Notes: a model not told the origin generated them from the letters alone. 64,000 bases of DNA from Pseudomonas sp. BSw22131 (GCF_026810445.1 NZ_CP113949.1:3286001-3350000); one strand, 5' to 3'; shown: positions 9,651 to 19,330, counted from the stretch's first letter. Numbers and translations: made by a program.

Positions 9651-9773
9651 TCACCAAGCGCCTGGTGGAATGCCGTCTTTTTTGAAGTCCTTGAGACGCT
9701 CTTTTTCCTCGGGTGTGGAATGGGCAGGCGTATCGTCGGCAGGCTTTTCCGGAGTTTTTTCGGGTTCGCTCAT
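9651..9773 (-). CDS. 40-residue acidic/lysine-rich mini-protein
   Basis: A short open frame encodes 40 residues starting MSEPEKTPEKPADDTPAHST and ending KDFKKDGIPPGAW. It is charged, proline-rich at the N-terminus and probably disordered there. The ATG at 9773 is preceded by GAGGATTAAC, a good ribosome site, which is the main reason to accept it. No family recognised. Confidence 0.5.
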   Translation of the reverse strand: MSEPEKTPEKPADDTPAHSTPEEKERLKDFKKDGIPPGAW

Positions 9774-9828
9774 GGTTAATCCTCGTGCCCAGTCAGTGAT
9801 CATGGGCCGTGATAGCGGATCGGCTGGA

Positions 9829-10158
9829 TCAGGGTTGACGTCGGTTCAGCACAATACTGACCACCAGACCTACGCCTGCTGCTGCCGCAACCGCATGCCA
9901 GGGTTTTTCCTTGACGTAGGCCTTGGCCTTTTCAAACGCCGGCAGACCGTGCTCCACGAGCGGGCCTTCGGACGTCACCGATCTGGAGGCGCTGTCCAGA
10001 AACGCCCTCAGACGGCTGCGTGCCACATCAGTGCGGTCTTCGTTAACGGCGTCGCCAGCTTTAAGCAGTGCGTCAGTCTCTTTGAGAAACGCGTTCAGCT
10101 CGGAGCGCGTTTTCTCGTAGAGATCGTCAGTCAGGGTGTTCGTGAAGTCTTTGGACAT
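9829..10158 (-). CDS. DUF883 (ElaB/YqjD-like) membrane-anchored protein
   Basis: A 109-residue protein of the ElaB/YqjD family: a long amphipathic helical region (about residues 5-75), then the conserved YVKEKPWHAVAAAAGVGLVV segment forming one C-terminal membrane helix and a basic tail (LNRRQP). In E. coli such proteins sit in the inner membrane and associate with stationary-phase ribosomes; that role is inferred only by family. The ATG at 10158 starts MSKDFTNT; 13 upstream in-frame residues look untranslated. Confidence 0.85.
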   Translation of the reverse strand: MSKDFTNTLTDDLYEKTRSELNAFLKETDALLKAGDAVNEDRTDVARSRLRAFLDSASRSVTSEGPLVEHGLPAFEKAKAYVKEKPWHAVAAAAGVGLVVSIVLNRRQP

Positions 10159-10257
10159 GAGTGCATTCCTGATGGGTTGCTCGAAATGGATTGACACGGC
10201 GCAAGGCGGCTTCGTTCAACCGAAGTAGACCTTCGCGCACCTGGGTCACCCAGCACG

Positions 10258-10506
10258 TCAGTCACCCGAGATCACGCCGGTCATGGCGGTGAATTCACTT
10301 TGACGATTGTTCAGTTTTTCGAGGACGTCGGCCGGGGTCGACTCACGAAAGACCACCATGTGGCCGACCTCTTTGCCGCCTTCAGTGACACGTTCGATGT
10401 CATTGATCATCCATGTCTTGAGCTCGTCGACGGAAATGCCTAACTGCTCTGCAATCTGGAGATGAAAGCGTTCCTGGTCGTACTGATTGAATGCTTCGCT
10501 GTTCAT
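10258..10506 (-). CDS. Hypothetical 82-residue protein
   Basis: A soluble protein starting MNSEAFNQYDQERFHLQIAE with a helix-turn-like segment (IAEQLGISVDELKTWMIN) followed by an alpha/beta tail. The helical part is reminiscent of a small HTH, but no DNA-binding family can be named. GAGGCACCTCCC precedes the ATG at 10506. It lies in the run of small minus-strand genes. Confidence 0.55.
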   Translation of the reverse strand: MNSEAFNQYDQERFHLQIAEQLGISVDELKTWMINDIERVTEGGKEVGHMVVFRESTPADVLEKLNNRQSEFTAMTGVISGD

Positions 10507-10612
10507 GGGAGGTGCCTCGCTCGTCAGTGATGTAGTTGAGGCTGCGAACTGGGCCAACAGTTCAGCGCGATGTACAACGCCATGACCTGAGGTCAGGTTC
10601 GCAAAGCGATGG

Positions 10613-10843
10613 TCAGTGGAGGGAAGAAATCATCAGCCGTCCGCCGGCCAGTCCAGCCTGCTGCGCAGCTTCAAGCTTGAAGTAGCTGCGGTTGTATTCG
10701 CGCCACACCGGGGAGATGCGCTCACCCGCTTTGCGCGTTACAACGTCAATGGTCCACGGTGTGGCCGAGCCATTTCGGTAGGCGTTGACGGTAATCTTGA
10801 AAGCGCCTTCAACGAAGTCGCGGGAATGGTAGGTGCTCTGCAT
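10613..10843 (-). CDS. Hypothetical 76-residue protein
   Basis: A compact protein (MQSTYHSRDFVEGAFKITVN...) with alternating beta-strand-like segments (FKITVNAYRNG, WTIDVVTRKAG) and a helical C-terminal region (FKLEAAQQAGLAGGRLMI). AAAGGAGCACGTC gives a strong ribosome site for the ATG at 10843. Unrecognised family. It is the first of the small-gene group in the direction of transcription. Confidence 0.6.
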   Translation of the reverse strand: MQSTYHSRDFVEGAFKITVNAYRNGSATPWTIDVVTRKAGERISPVWREYNRSYFKLEAAQQAGLAGGRLMISSLH

Positions 10844-11041
10844 GACGTGCTCCTTTGGACGGATCCCGCGATTGCGGGAGTCAGGGCAGTCAAAGTGGTC
10901 ACTGGCATCAGCAACATTCAACCGGGCCACTTCGCATGGCCACATTCATACGAGTGATGGACACAGCCTTTCGTTCCTATTCAAACAGCCTTTCAACAGC
11001 CCGTTTCAAACCTTCGCAAAATCAGTAAACGGAAGCTTTCT

Positions 11042-11060
11042 GATAACAAGAATAATTAGC
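11042..11060. promoter_or_regulatory. Fur-box-like site upstream of TonB receptor
   Basis: The 19 bases from 11042 match the Fur consensus GATAATGATAATCATTATC at 14 positions by my count. The site lies about 84 bp before the receptor start, where Fur sites of siderophore receptors usually sit. It suggests iron repression of that gene. Confidence 0.6.
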
Positions 11061-11143
11061 ATTAAACAATTGTGAAAATTTTGTTAGGATTCGCCCCCCT
11101 CACGTAGTCCTTTGCCTGCATTCAGCTTTCCAGGAATCCTACA

Positions 11144-13315
11144 ATGCTCCGTCCCGTATTCCCCGCGTTGGCCACCACAATTGCGCTCGGTTTTTGCTCC
11201 TCCTCAATGGCGGCACCTGTTGATCCCGACATTCCTGCGGCACCAGGGACCATTTCTCTGGACGGTGTGAATATCAACGCCGACTACGGCCTGGCGGGTA
11301 TGGCGACTACCGAAAGCAGCGGCTCTTACACGACGGGCTCCATGAACACCGCGACCAAGCTGCCTCTGTCGATCCGCGAGACTCCACAATCGGTCAGCGT
11401 GATTACTCGTCAGCGCATGGAAGATCAGGGCATGAACGACCTCAATGACGTGGTCAAATATGCACCCGGCGTGACGCTGCACAAGACTGCGTCTGATCGC
11501 CAGGAGTTTCTGGCGCGCGGCTTCAAGATCGACAACATCATGTACGACGGGCTGCCCACCAGTATCAGCACGTACACCCAGGACGTCATATCCGCGGCTG
11601 ATCTGAGCATTTACGACCGCGTTGAAGTGGTCCGCGGTGCGACAGGCCTGATGACGGGCGCCGGCAGCCCGGCCGCTACGTTGAACCTTGTGCGCAAGCG
11701 CCCGACTGCCACGCCGCAGGTCAGCATTACGACGAGCGCCGGCTCTTGGGATCGCTACCGGACTGAAGTCGATGCGTCCAACAAGCTCAATGATGCCGGC
11801 ACCGTCCGTGGCCGCGTGGTCGCGGCGTATCAGGACAACAACAGTTTCACCGATGTGCGTGAAAATCAGCGGCAGACGTTTTACGGCGTCCTCGACATGG
11901 ACCTCAACGACTCAACAACCTGGACGATCGGCGCCTCCAAGCAGCGCGATGACAACACTTCAGACTGGGGCGGCCTGCCAAGCGGTCCGAATGGCGAAGA
12001 CCTGCACCTCAAACGCTCAAGCTTTCTGAGCAATGACTGGTCGTATTGGGACAAGGATAACGTCAGCGTCTTCACCGACCTGACGCATCGGTTCGACAAT
12101 GGCTGGTCCACCAGGCTTGCCGCTGCAAAAATCTGGGCCAAGGCAGACACCTTTTCCAGCTATCCGGGCAACTACGACGGCGCCGGTTTCCAGCAGTACT
12201 CCGGCAAGTACATCGACAATGATGACCAGACCAACCTCGACGCCTCCCTCTCCGGCCCTTTCCAGCTATTGGGTCGCGAGCACGAGTTGGTGGTGGGCGT
12301 CAGTCATCGTCAGGAAAAGTTCGATCAATGGGGCGGCTGGACTGCGGGTACACCGATCGACATTTACAACTTCGATCACGCAATTTCCAAGCCGGCAGTG
12401 GACACGACGATGTACGAAGGCCGTAACACCACCACCGAAAAAGGCGTGTATGCCGCTGCCCGCCTGAACCCTATTGGTCCGCTGCATATCATCCTGGGTA
12501 GCCGGGTCAGCTGGTATGACTACGACAACCGTGCCGGCACCGGGGATTACTCCGTCACCCGTGAAGTCACGCCGTACGCCGGGATCATCTATGACCTGAA
12601 CGACACCTATTCGGCGTACGTCAGCTACACCGAAATCTTCAAGCCGCAGAGCGAGATGGACGCCAGCCGTAAAGTGCTGGAGCCCATGACCGGCAAGAAC
12701 TATGAAATCGGCCTTAAAGGGGAGTACTTCGAAGGCGCGCTGAACGCTTCTGTCGCGTTGTTCGAAATGGAGCAGGAAAACCGTGCGTACCTGCTCGACA
12801 ACCAGAACTCGACCAACTGCCCGTCGTTCCCGGCAACCAGTTGCTACGGCGCCGCTGGCAAAGTGCGCAGTCGCGGTATCGACACCGAACTGACTGGCGC
12901 CCTCACCGCCGACTGGCAGTTCTCGGCGTCCTACACCTACGTCCTCAGCCAGTACATTGAAGACGGCACCGAGAGCAATGAAGGCAAACTGTTCGCGCCT
13001 GACCAGCCCAAGCATTTGTTCAAGGCAGCGACCAGTTACACCCTGCCTGGCGAGTTGCACAAATGGCGCGTTGGCGCAGACGTTTACGGCCAGAGCAAAA
13101 CCTTCAACCGCGTGGGCAACGGCACCGCCGATCAGGACGCTTACGGCATCGTCGGCCTGATGGCAGGTTACAAGTTCGATGAGAACTGGGACGGCCGGGT
13201 CAACGTCAACAACCTGCTCGATACCCGCTACTGGCAAGGCATCCCGAATGCCGGGGGCGCCGGACAGTACGGTGACCCACGCAACCTGATGTTTTCGTTG
13301 AAGTGGACGCTCTGA
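11144..13315 (+). CDS. TonB-dependent siderophore receptor
   Basis: A 723-residue outer-membrane receptor that should take up a ferric siderophore using TonB energy. Order: Sec signal peptide (to about residue 23, ending SSSMAAP); plug domain about 60-200 with the typical IRETPQSVSVITRQRMEDQG, DVVKYAPGV and YDRVEVVRGATGLMTGAGSP segments; and a 22-strand barrel ending NLMFSLKWTL, where a terminal aromatic is usual. It has no N-terminal signalling (STN) domain, so it is not a surface-signalling FpvA/FecA type. The Fur-box-like site upstream and terminator at 13354 make it monocistronic. No siderophore biosynthesis genes are nearby, so it may import a foreign siderophore. Confidence 0.9.
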   Translation: MLRPVFPALATTIALGFCSSSMAAPVDPDIPAAPGTISLDGVNINADYGLAGMATTESSGSYTTGSMNTATKLPLSIRETPQSVSVITRQRMEDQGMNDLNDVVKYAPGVTLHKTASDRQEFLARGFKIDNIMYDGLPTSISTYTQDVISAADLSIYDRVEVVRGATGLMTGAGSPAATLNLVRKRPTATPQVSITTSAGSWDRYRTEVDASNKLNDAGTVRGRVVAAYQDNNSFTDVRENQRQTFYGVLDMDLNDSTTWTIGASKQRDDNTSDWGGLPSGPNGEDLHLKRSSFLSNDWSYWDKDNVSVFTDLTHRFDNGWSTRLAAAKIWAKADTFSSYPGNYDGAGFQQYSGKYIDNDDQTNLDASLSGPFQLLGREHELVVGVSHRQEKFDQWGGWTAGTPIDIYNFDHAISKPAVDTTMYEGRNTTTEKGVYAAARLNPIGPLHIILGSRVSWYDYDNRAGTGDYSVTREVTPYAGIIYDLNDTYSAYVSYTEIFKPQSEMDASRKVLEPMTGKNYEIGLKGEYFEGALNASVALFEMEQENRAYLLDNQNSTNCPSFPATSCYGAAGKVRSRGIDTELTGALTADWQFSASYTYVLSQYIEDGTESNEGKLFAPDQPKHLFKAATSYTLPGELHKWRVGADVYGQSKTFNRVGNGTADQDAYGIVGLMAGYKFDENWDGRVNVNNLLDTRYWQGIPNAGGAGQYGDPRNLMFSLKWTL

Positions 13316-13353
13316 TCGGTCAGACCCATTGACACCAGACGCGCCGAAAAATG

Positions 13354-13385
13354 AAAAAGCCCACGCCATTGCTGGTGGGCTTTTT
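13354..13385 (+). terminator. Rho-independent terminator after TonB receptor
   Basis: Eleven-bp arms (AAAAAGCCCAC / GTGGGCTTTTT) with a 10-base loop end in a T-tract, 39 bp after the receptor stop. The chemoreceptor remnant begins just beyond it. Confidence 0.85.
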
Positions 13386-13393
13386 ATTCAGGC

Positions 13394-14244
13394 ATGGTCC
13401 TGGACGAGGATTACGCTTCGCTGTTCATGATCGACCAAAGCACCTTGCGCCTGCCCCGCCAGATCAACATCGTCGGCCAGTTGAACGGGTTCTCCAGCGG
13501 CTTGCGCAACGGACAACCTGTCACTGAAGCCGACCGCAGCTCGTTGCGCGCGCTTCTTAAACAAGAAACCCAGCTTCGTCAGGAACTGCAGCAGAGTCTG
13601 AAATTACTCCGCCGTAACGAGCCCGTCCTGACAAAATCGAGCCGCCTATCATGGCCGCCCTGACCAGTCTGGACGGGTTTCGCCAGAACCTGCAAAACCT
13701 GATGAGCGCCAGCGATGGGGTGATCCGCAGCGTTGAAACCCTGACCACGGAAGGCAATTCAGCCGTCGCACAGCTCTACAAAGCCCAAGACTTATTGCAG
13801 GAGACCTTGCACAACGAACTGGCGAGTCGCGGATTTGCCGTGGTGGCCGATGAAGTGCGCACGCCGGCATCGCGCACCCAGACCTCCACAGAGGAAATCC
13901 GCCGCATCATTCAGGAACTGCAACACAACACCAAGGCCGCCGTCGACCAGATGACCGCAGGTCAGACCCGGGCTCGCGACTGCATAGATTCGGCCGTCAA
14001 AGCCTCGACCAGCCTGACTGACATCAATGAAGAAGTGGAACGTATTGTCGGCATGAACACTCAGATTGCCAGCGCAGCCGTTCAGCAGCATGCGGTCTCC
14101 GAAGACATCAATCGCAACGTCATCGAGATTCGTAACGGCAGCATGACGCTGATGCAAGGGGTCGAGGACAACGAAGTCACGGCTGACGAATTGTCGTTGC
14201 TGGCGGGCGAGCTGCGTACGGTGGTCGCGCGCTTCAAGTGGTAA
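13394..14244 (+). pseudogene. Methyl-accepting chemotaxis protein remnant (three lesions)
   Basis: A broken copy of the chemoreceptor type encoded intact at 26421-28445. Three defects show by alignment with it. The N-terminal ~180 residues, including the first membrane helix, are missing, and homology starts at [16 protein letters not shown] frameshift near 13633 separates LRRNEPVLTK from IEPPIMAALTSLDGF. An in-frame deletion near 13835 joins the periplasmic segment KAQDLLQETLHNELASR directly to [11 protein letters not shown], removing the second membrane helix, HAMP and most of the signalling hairpin. The C-terminus ([15 protein letters not shown]) is intact. It cannot encode a working receptor. 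Confidence 0.85.
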
Positions 14245-14278
14245 GTTGGGCGACCAACCTGATGAGAGGAAAGCGTTG

Positions 14279-15400
14279 ATGTTTCACGTTATGTTCAGCC
14301 TGCCATGCCTGTACGTCGTTGTCCGGTTCATCTGGCCCATGCCGTGGTCGCGCCCCATCAGAATCGCGATTGCCCTGCTGATCGTGCTCGCTTCGCAATA
14401 CCATCTTTACTGTCGGCTCTCCTCCGGCAGCGTGTTCTCGCCGGAATTTCCGCGCAGCATCGTGATGCTGTTCAACGTGGGATTCGGGGCAATCCTGTTG
14501 ACTGCCGTGTTTCAGATTCTGGTCGATATCGGGACGCTGCTGACGATGCTGGCGCGTCGTCGGTGGCTGACCATCCCGGCAGCGCTGCGCTACGGATTTG
14601 GTGCCGCCGCGCTGCTCTTGGCTGTGGTCGGTGTGCAGCAGGCAGTACGTGTGCCGGAGATAAAGGACATCGACATTGCGATCAAGAACCTGCCGCCCCA
14701 ATTCGAGGGCTACACGATCCTTCAGTTGACCGACTTGCACATCAGCCGGCTTTTCGATGAGCCGTGGACGCAGGCCGTCGTCAGCCGCTCCAACGAGTTG
14801 GGTGTGGATCTGATGGTGGTGACGGGTGACTTGATCGATGGATCGGTCAGCAATCGCACACGCGACATTGCCCCGCTGCGCGGTCTTCATGCACCGGATG
14901 GCGTGTATGTCATCCCGGGCAACCACGAGTACTTCTTCGATAACGCCGCCTGGATGCAACACTTCGTCTCGCTGGGAATGATCCCGCTCGCCAACAGCCA
15001 CACGCTGCTCAATCGTCAAGGTGCGCAGATTGTGCTGGCGGGTGTCACGGATCTGACCGCTCCAAAAACCGGTTTCCCGGCGCCTGATGTGAAACAGGCG
15101 ATAGCGGGCGCGCCCAGTAATACGCCGATCATTTTGCTCGATCATCAGCCAAAGCTTGCCAGGTCTGCAGCGAGCGAAGGCATCGCACTTCAGCTGTCAG
15201 GCCATACCCATGGCGGCATGATTCTGGGGATTGACCGGTTGCTGGCCTTGGCCAATGGAGGGTTTGTCTCGGGACTCTACGACGTGCAAGGCATGCAGCT
15301 GTACGTCAACAATGGCACCGCGCTGTGGCCCGGATTTGCCCTGCGTTTGGGCGTGCCGTCTGAGCTGACACGCATCACGCTGCGAAGAGCGGTCGATTGA
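14279..15400 (+). CDS. Membrane-anchored calcineurin-like metallophosphoesterase
   Basis: A 373-residue protein with about four N-terminal hydrophobic segments (residues 1-145) and a C-terminal metallophosphoesterase domain. The dimetal motifs are complete: LTDLHISR (DxH), VVTGDLIDG (GDxxD), IPGNHEYF (GNHE), LLDHQP and SGHTHGG (GHxH). This architecture matches YkuE/YaeI-type phosphodiesterases, some of which act on lipid substrates at the inner membrane; the substrate here is unknown. The ATG at 14279 follows GAGAGGAAAG; an in-frame TTG at 14246 was rejected. It begins 35 bp after the chemoreceptor remnant. Confidence 0.85.
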   Translation: MFHVMFSLPCLYVVVRFIWPMPWSRPIRIAIALLIVLASQYHLYCRLSSGSVFSPEFPRSIVMLFNVGFGAILLTAVFQILVDIGTLLTMLARRRWLTIPAALRYGFGAAALLLAVVGVQQAVRVPEIKDIDIAIKNLPPQFEGYTILQLTDLHISRLFDEPWTQAVVSRSNELGVDLMVVTGDLIDGSVSNRTRDIAPLRGLHAPDGVYVIPGNHEYFFDNAAWMQHFVSLGMIPLANSHTLLNRQGAQIVLAGVTDLTAPKTGFPAPDVKQAIAGAPSNTPIILLDHQPKLARSAASEGIALQLSGHTHGGMILGIDRLLALANGGFVSGLYDVQGMQLYVNNGTALWPGFALRLGVPSELTRITLRRAVD

Positions 15401-15466
15401 AGCCCGAAGGCGATGGGCAGAGTCGCGCACATGAAACAGCCCAGCCTTCCCGGATTGGGCTAGATC

Positions 15467-15755
15467 GTCAAGTCACTGAAGTACGCCAGGTTGATTCGCG
15501 CAATCGGCACCTTCGGCCGGCCGGGTGTTTTCCCGTGACCAACTGCTCGACAAGATCTACTCCAACCACTGCGTGATCACTGACCCCACGGTGGAAAGCC
15601 ATATCCGCAATCTGCGGCGTAAGCAGGAGCAGGCGTGCCCTGGGGAAACGCCCATCGAGTCAGTGTATGGAGTGGGTTATCGGTTTCAGCTTTCCTGGCC
15701 TGAGGTCTCGCCGACCACGGGTAGTTGTCGATCCCGGCGCGCGGTGAGGCGCTGA
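15467..15755 (+). pseudogene. Fragment of OmpR-family response regulator
   Basis: Only the C-terminal winged-helix DNA-binding domain survives: FSRDQLLDKIYSNHCVITDP, VESHIRNLRRK and IESVYGVGYRFQ are OmpR/PhoB-class signatures. The preceding helix (LKYARLIRAIGTFGRPGVF) is readable only in another frame, giving a frameshift near 15528. No receiver domain or partner kinase is present. A GTG at 15525 could start a 76-residue product, but decay is the simpler reading. Confidence 0.75.
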
Positions 15756-15844
15756 AATCGGCTATGAGCAGCCGACCCCAGACGCCTTGATGCCTGGTGA
15801 AAATGAAAAGCGCCGAAGCGATGTTCTAGATCTTCAGAGCCCAG

Positions 15845-17773
15845 TTACATCTTGAACCGCGCCACCATGCTCTGGAGTGTGCTTCCCAAGCGTGCCAGTT
15901 CCATCGTGGAGACTGCGCTTTGTTCGGTCGCGGCCGCGGATTGGTCAGCTACGTCACGGACGTTAATAACGCTGCGGTTGATTTCGTCGGTGACTACAGT
16001 CTGTTGCTCAGCGGCGGCTGAGATTTGCTGACTCATCTGCTCGATGGTGCCTATTGACTGAGTAATTTCCAGTAGCGCCTGTTCGGCCTGACGAGACAGT
16101 TCAACGGTGCCTTCAGTACGCTGTTGGCTGGCGGACATCAGACTCGATGCCGCGCCAGTCCCTTGCTGCAGAGCCTTGATGAGCTCTTCGATTTCCATTG
16201 TGGAGTTCTGCGTGCGCTGGGCCAATGACCTTACTTCATCTGCTACCACGGCAAAACCACGGCCTTGTTCGCCCGCGCGTGCGGCTTCGATAGCGGCATT
16301 GAGCGCGAGCAGATTGGTCTGCTCAGCGACCGCCTTGATAACGTCAATCACGCTGCCAATCTTGTCGCTGTCATGGGTCAGGCGCTGCATGGCCACGCCT
16401 AGTTGCTCCACCTCTCCCGCCAGTTGACCGATTTCCCGCGTGGCGTTTTGCACGACGCTGCTGCCATGGGCCGCGCGCTCGCTGGCTTGTTTGGCGGCTC
16501 GTGATGCGTCTTCGGTGTTTTGCGCAACTTCCTGCACGGTCGAGGCCATTTCATTCATCGCAGTAGCGACCTGATCGACCTCCATTTTTTGCTGGGTAAC
16601 CCCGGCGCTGGTCTGCTCGCTCACGGCCGAAAGCTCCTCGGCAGAGGTCGCAATCTGTGTCACTCCGTGGCTAATGCCCCCGATCAGGTCGCGCAATGAT
16701 GTCGTCATGTGCTGCATCGTGTTCTGCAGTAAGCCCAACTCGTCTTTACGGGTGGTGCTTATGTCGTTACTCAAGTCGCCATCGGCAATGCGTCGGGCTG
16801 CAATGACACTGGCGCCGAGCGGGCGAGTGATTTGGCGCGTGATCAGCACTGCCGCGAAGATACCTAAAAGCAATACAACTAAAGCCACGCTAAGTAGCTG
16901 GATGATCGCGTTACGCTTTTCTGTATTGGCGGCAACAATCTGTGCGGCCATCAGCTCGTCAGCGCTTTTAACTGCATCGGTCGCGTTTTGTTGCAACGCG
17001 TCGCGCAGTTGATCGTTTTGTTGCAGCATCTGCGAAATGGTCGCCATCAATTCCTTGTATTGACGCAGTGCCATAAGGGCGGTGTCGACGGCTGCACTGG
17101 CCTGGCTTGGCAGCTGGTTACGGGCGTCTGTGACTTGCGCTATCAGCGCGTCGGCACTCTTGAAAGTTGCCTGACGGTTATCGTCGTTAGGAATACTCAG
17201 GTAGCGGCGGAATACAAGGCGAAAGTTGGTCATGCCATTGCGAAGGTCACCCGCGATCTTCACCTGCTCGATACCGTTTTGATCCGGTGAGCGCGAAGCA
17301 TCGTTTAACGTGCTCTGCAGCAGGCTTTCAAAGGTTGCGCTCACCTCATCGGAAACTTTGATGAGTGGTTTAAGAGCGCCATCCACTTTCTGGTTGTTAT
17401 TCACCAGTTGGTCGAACGTCTGCTTGAGGCTACCGGCTTGATCGCCAATACCTCTGAGCATGGCAACGTTGGCGGGCACTGTCAGAACCTGCAAACCTTC
17501 TTGGATGGCTTCGTTGAGAGCCACCAGCTTGAGGTCGTAGGCCTGCGCTGCGCCGGCATTCGGGCTAGCGGAATAGGCTTGCGCAGCGACTCTCACGTCC
17601 AGCACATTGACTTTCACTTCTGAGACTCTGGCAGCTTTGGCCAGGCGCTCAATCAGCAGGTTGGTGCTGGCATAGCCAATGGCTGTCACCGTGAGCACGC
17701 CAAGCAGAATGGCACCAAAGCCTATGCCCAGTTTTTTACTCACATTCAGATTATCCAACCATGTAGATTTCAT
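15845..17773 (-). CDS. Methyl-accepting chemotaxis protein with HBM-type sensor domain
   Basis: A 642-residue chemoreceptor. Membrane helix 1 is at about residues 14-36, followed by a ~250-residue all-helical periplasmic region of helical-bimodular (HBM) size and pattern. Membrane helix 2 ([20 protein letters not shown]) lies near 290-312, then HAMP and the cytoplasmic signalling hairpin with the invariant tip [23 protein letters not shown] receptors such as McpS of P. putida bind TCA-cycle acids in the membrane-distal bundle; the ligand here is inferred only by architecture. There is no CheR-tethering pentapeptide at the C-terminus (MVARFKM). The gene is monocistronic. Confidence 0.88.
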   Translation of the reverse strand: MKSTWLDNLNVSKKLGIGFGAILLGVLTVTAIGYASTNLLIERLAKAARVSEVKVNVLDVRVAAQAYSASPNAGAAQAYDLKLVALNEAIQEGLQVLTVPANVAMLRGIGDQAGSLKQTFDQLVNNNQKVDGALKPLIKVSDEVSATFESLLQSTLNDASRSPDQNGIEQVKIAGDLRNGMTNFRLVFRRYLSIPNDDNRQATFKSADALIAQVTDARNQLPSQASAAVDTALMALRQYKELMATISQMLQQNDQLRDALQQNATDAVKSADELMAAQIVAANTEKRNAIIQLLSVALVVLLLGIFAAVLITRQITRPLGASVIAARRIADGDLSNDISTTRKDELGLLQNTMQHMTTSLRDLIGGISHGVTQIATSAEELSAVSEQTSAGVTQQKMEVDQVATAMNEMASTVQEVAQNTEDASRAAKQASERAAHGSSVVQNATREIGQLAGEVEQLGVAMQRLTHDSDKIGSVIDVIKAVAEQTNLLALNAAIEAARAGEQGRGFAVVADEVRSLAQRTQNSTMEIEELIKALQQGTGAASSLMSASQQRTEGTVELSRQAEQALLEITQSIGTIEQMSQQISAAAEQQTVVTDEINRSVINVRDVADQSAAATEQSAVSTMELARLGSTLQSMVARFKM

Positions 17774-18384
17774 TGCGTTCTGACCGTTGATTAGTATTCA
17801 TGTGGTTTATCGACGTGGACGACTAAAAGTTGACGGCTAAGTTATTGAAATAACTGATTGATATGATCAAAACCCTCAATAGCTGTGAGCGTAATCCTAA
17901 GTCAGGTTGAATGGATGCGTTGCGTGCCCACCACGCTACGGCCTCGACCTGTTCCGCAGAGCAGTGGCGTAGCTGTCGGGACACTCTGCGGCCCCGTGGC
18001 AAGGGCTATAAAAATCGACCTTATAGGTCAGAACCGGAGGTTGAATTTTCAGCCCCGTTACAAGCGCGTCAGCAGCAACTAATGGCTTTCGGGCTAATAG
18101 CACGTCTGTTCAATCTGCAGAATGCTCTGCGCCCTAAGCTGATTTCGCAGGACTCTCGTATGCAGAGGCCTGGTGTTATCCAGTTAAAAGACTCACCTTT
18201 TATGCGGCAACGCTGTGGTTCTACCCAACTATTCATTAGTTCTAACCGACGTCCAGTCAGCCGCACCGGCAGATTGAAAATACCCTTGCCTTATCACATC
18301 AACACTTCAGCACCCTTCCACGCTCAGTTGGTGAGCAATAACCCTGAGTCTGACTGCCGTGCCCTACCAAGAAAAGGAGGTCCT
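17774..18384. other. Intergenic region before hydrolase remnant
   Basis: About 610 bp. The plus-strand frame is open from 17911 but its translation is compositionally unlike protein, so I read it as non-coding. It ends with AAAAGGAGGTCCT, a near-perfect ribosome site for the GTG at 18385. Confidence 0.4.
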
Positions 18385-18963
18385 GTGTCCGATCAGTACT
18401 ACGCTCCATCAACTTCCCACAGGCAGGTACTCAAAGTCGGCGCCGCTGCGCTGGCTGCCGGAACCATCGCGGGAATCGTACCGGGCAACAACGTTGCTCA
18501 GGCTGCAACCTCGGCCCCAACCAAAGAAGGAAAAACCGAAATGACCAGCTTCACTACCCTCGATGGGACTGAAATATTCTACAAAGACTGGGGCACCGGT
18601 CAGCCCATCGTTTTTCACCACGGCTGGCCTCTCATTTCCGACGACTGGGACGCGCAAATGCTGTTCTTCGTTTCCAAGGGCTACCGCGTGATCGCTCATG
18701 ATCGACGGGGTCATGGTCGCTCGACGCAGACCACCATCGGCAACGACATGGACACTTACGCGCAGGACGTTGCAGCCTTGGTCGCGCACTTGAAGTTGAA
18801 GGACGCCGTGCATATCGGCCACTCCACAGGCGGAGGTGAAGTGGCTCGCTATGTCGCTCAGCACGGTGCTGGCCTGAGAGCCCTTTACGTTGAAAAGGTA
18901 TCAATGATGTTAGCGACCAGTACGATTGGATCGTCACGATTGGCCTACATTTCATATTTATGA
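18385..18963 (+). pseudogene. Truncated alpha/beta hydrolase (non-haem haloperoxidase type)
   Basis: The N-terminal half of an alpha/beta hydrolase close to bacterial chloroperoxidases: [19 protein letters not shown] (oxyanion HG motif), [12 protein letters not shown] and the nucleophile elbow [19 protein letters not shown]. After that the sequence leaves the family, and the cap, catalytic Asp and His are absent, so activity is very unlikely. The N-terminal extension looks like a Tat signal, but the twin arginine reads S-H-R-Q-V-L-K, with one Arg replaced. The GTG start has an excellent ribosome site. ATG 18541 is the usual start of leaderless relatives. Confidence 0.8.
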
Positions 18964-19057
18964 CATTAACGTTAAGCGATCGCCGCACATAACAGAGATT
19001 TAAGGAAACAAATTCAGTGTTATGAGAGACTTAGCCTTTTTTCCAGGAAGGTAAAGC

Positions 19058-19330
19058 ATGACAGCACTCGATCTGTTGAGAACGCAAATGCAGGATGCTG
19101 AGCCTGTGCTTAAGGCGCTTGACATTGAACTGGAGCGTATCGCCTTCGACCCTACCAAAGGTGCGAGTGTTGATGCTGCCATCACTCAAGTGAGCAATGT
19201 GATAGATGCTCACCTGGCGGACTTTCGGGAAAACCCAATCCTTGGGCCTATGGCAGAGCAGCTCAAGTCGCAATATGTAGACGGGATTTACGAACAGGTT
19301 GCTTTAGCTGACAACTGCGCGGCGTCGTAA
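19058..19330 (+). CDS. Hypothetical 90-residue helical protein
   Basis: Starts MTALDLLRTQMQDAEPVLKA and is predicted largely helical and acidic (VDAAITQVSNVIDAHLADFR, MAEQLKSQYVDGIYEQVALA). No signal peptide and no recognised family. CCAGGAAGG lies before the ATG at suitable spacing. It stands alone between the hydrolase remnant and the phosphate transporter cluster. Confidence 0.55.
   Translation: MTALDLLRTQMQDAEPVLKALDIELERIAFDPTKGASVDAAITQVSNVIDAHLADFRENPILGPMAEQLKSQYVDGIYEQVALADNCAAS

Noticed and set aside
12266..13369. 367-codon open frame on the minus strand
   Set aside because: Antisense to the siderophore receptor, with no recognisable protein features.
17911..18384. Long N-terminal extension of the hydrolase remnant
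   Set aside because: Composition is not protein-like, and a near-perfect ribosome site precedes the GTG at 18385.
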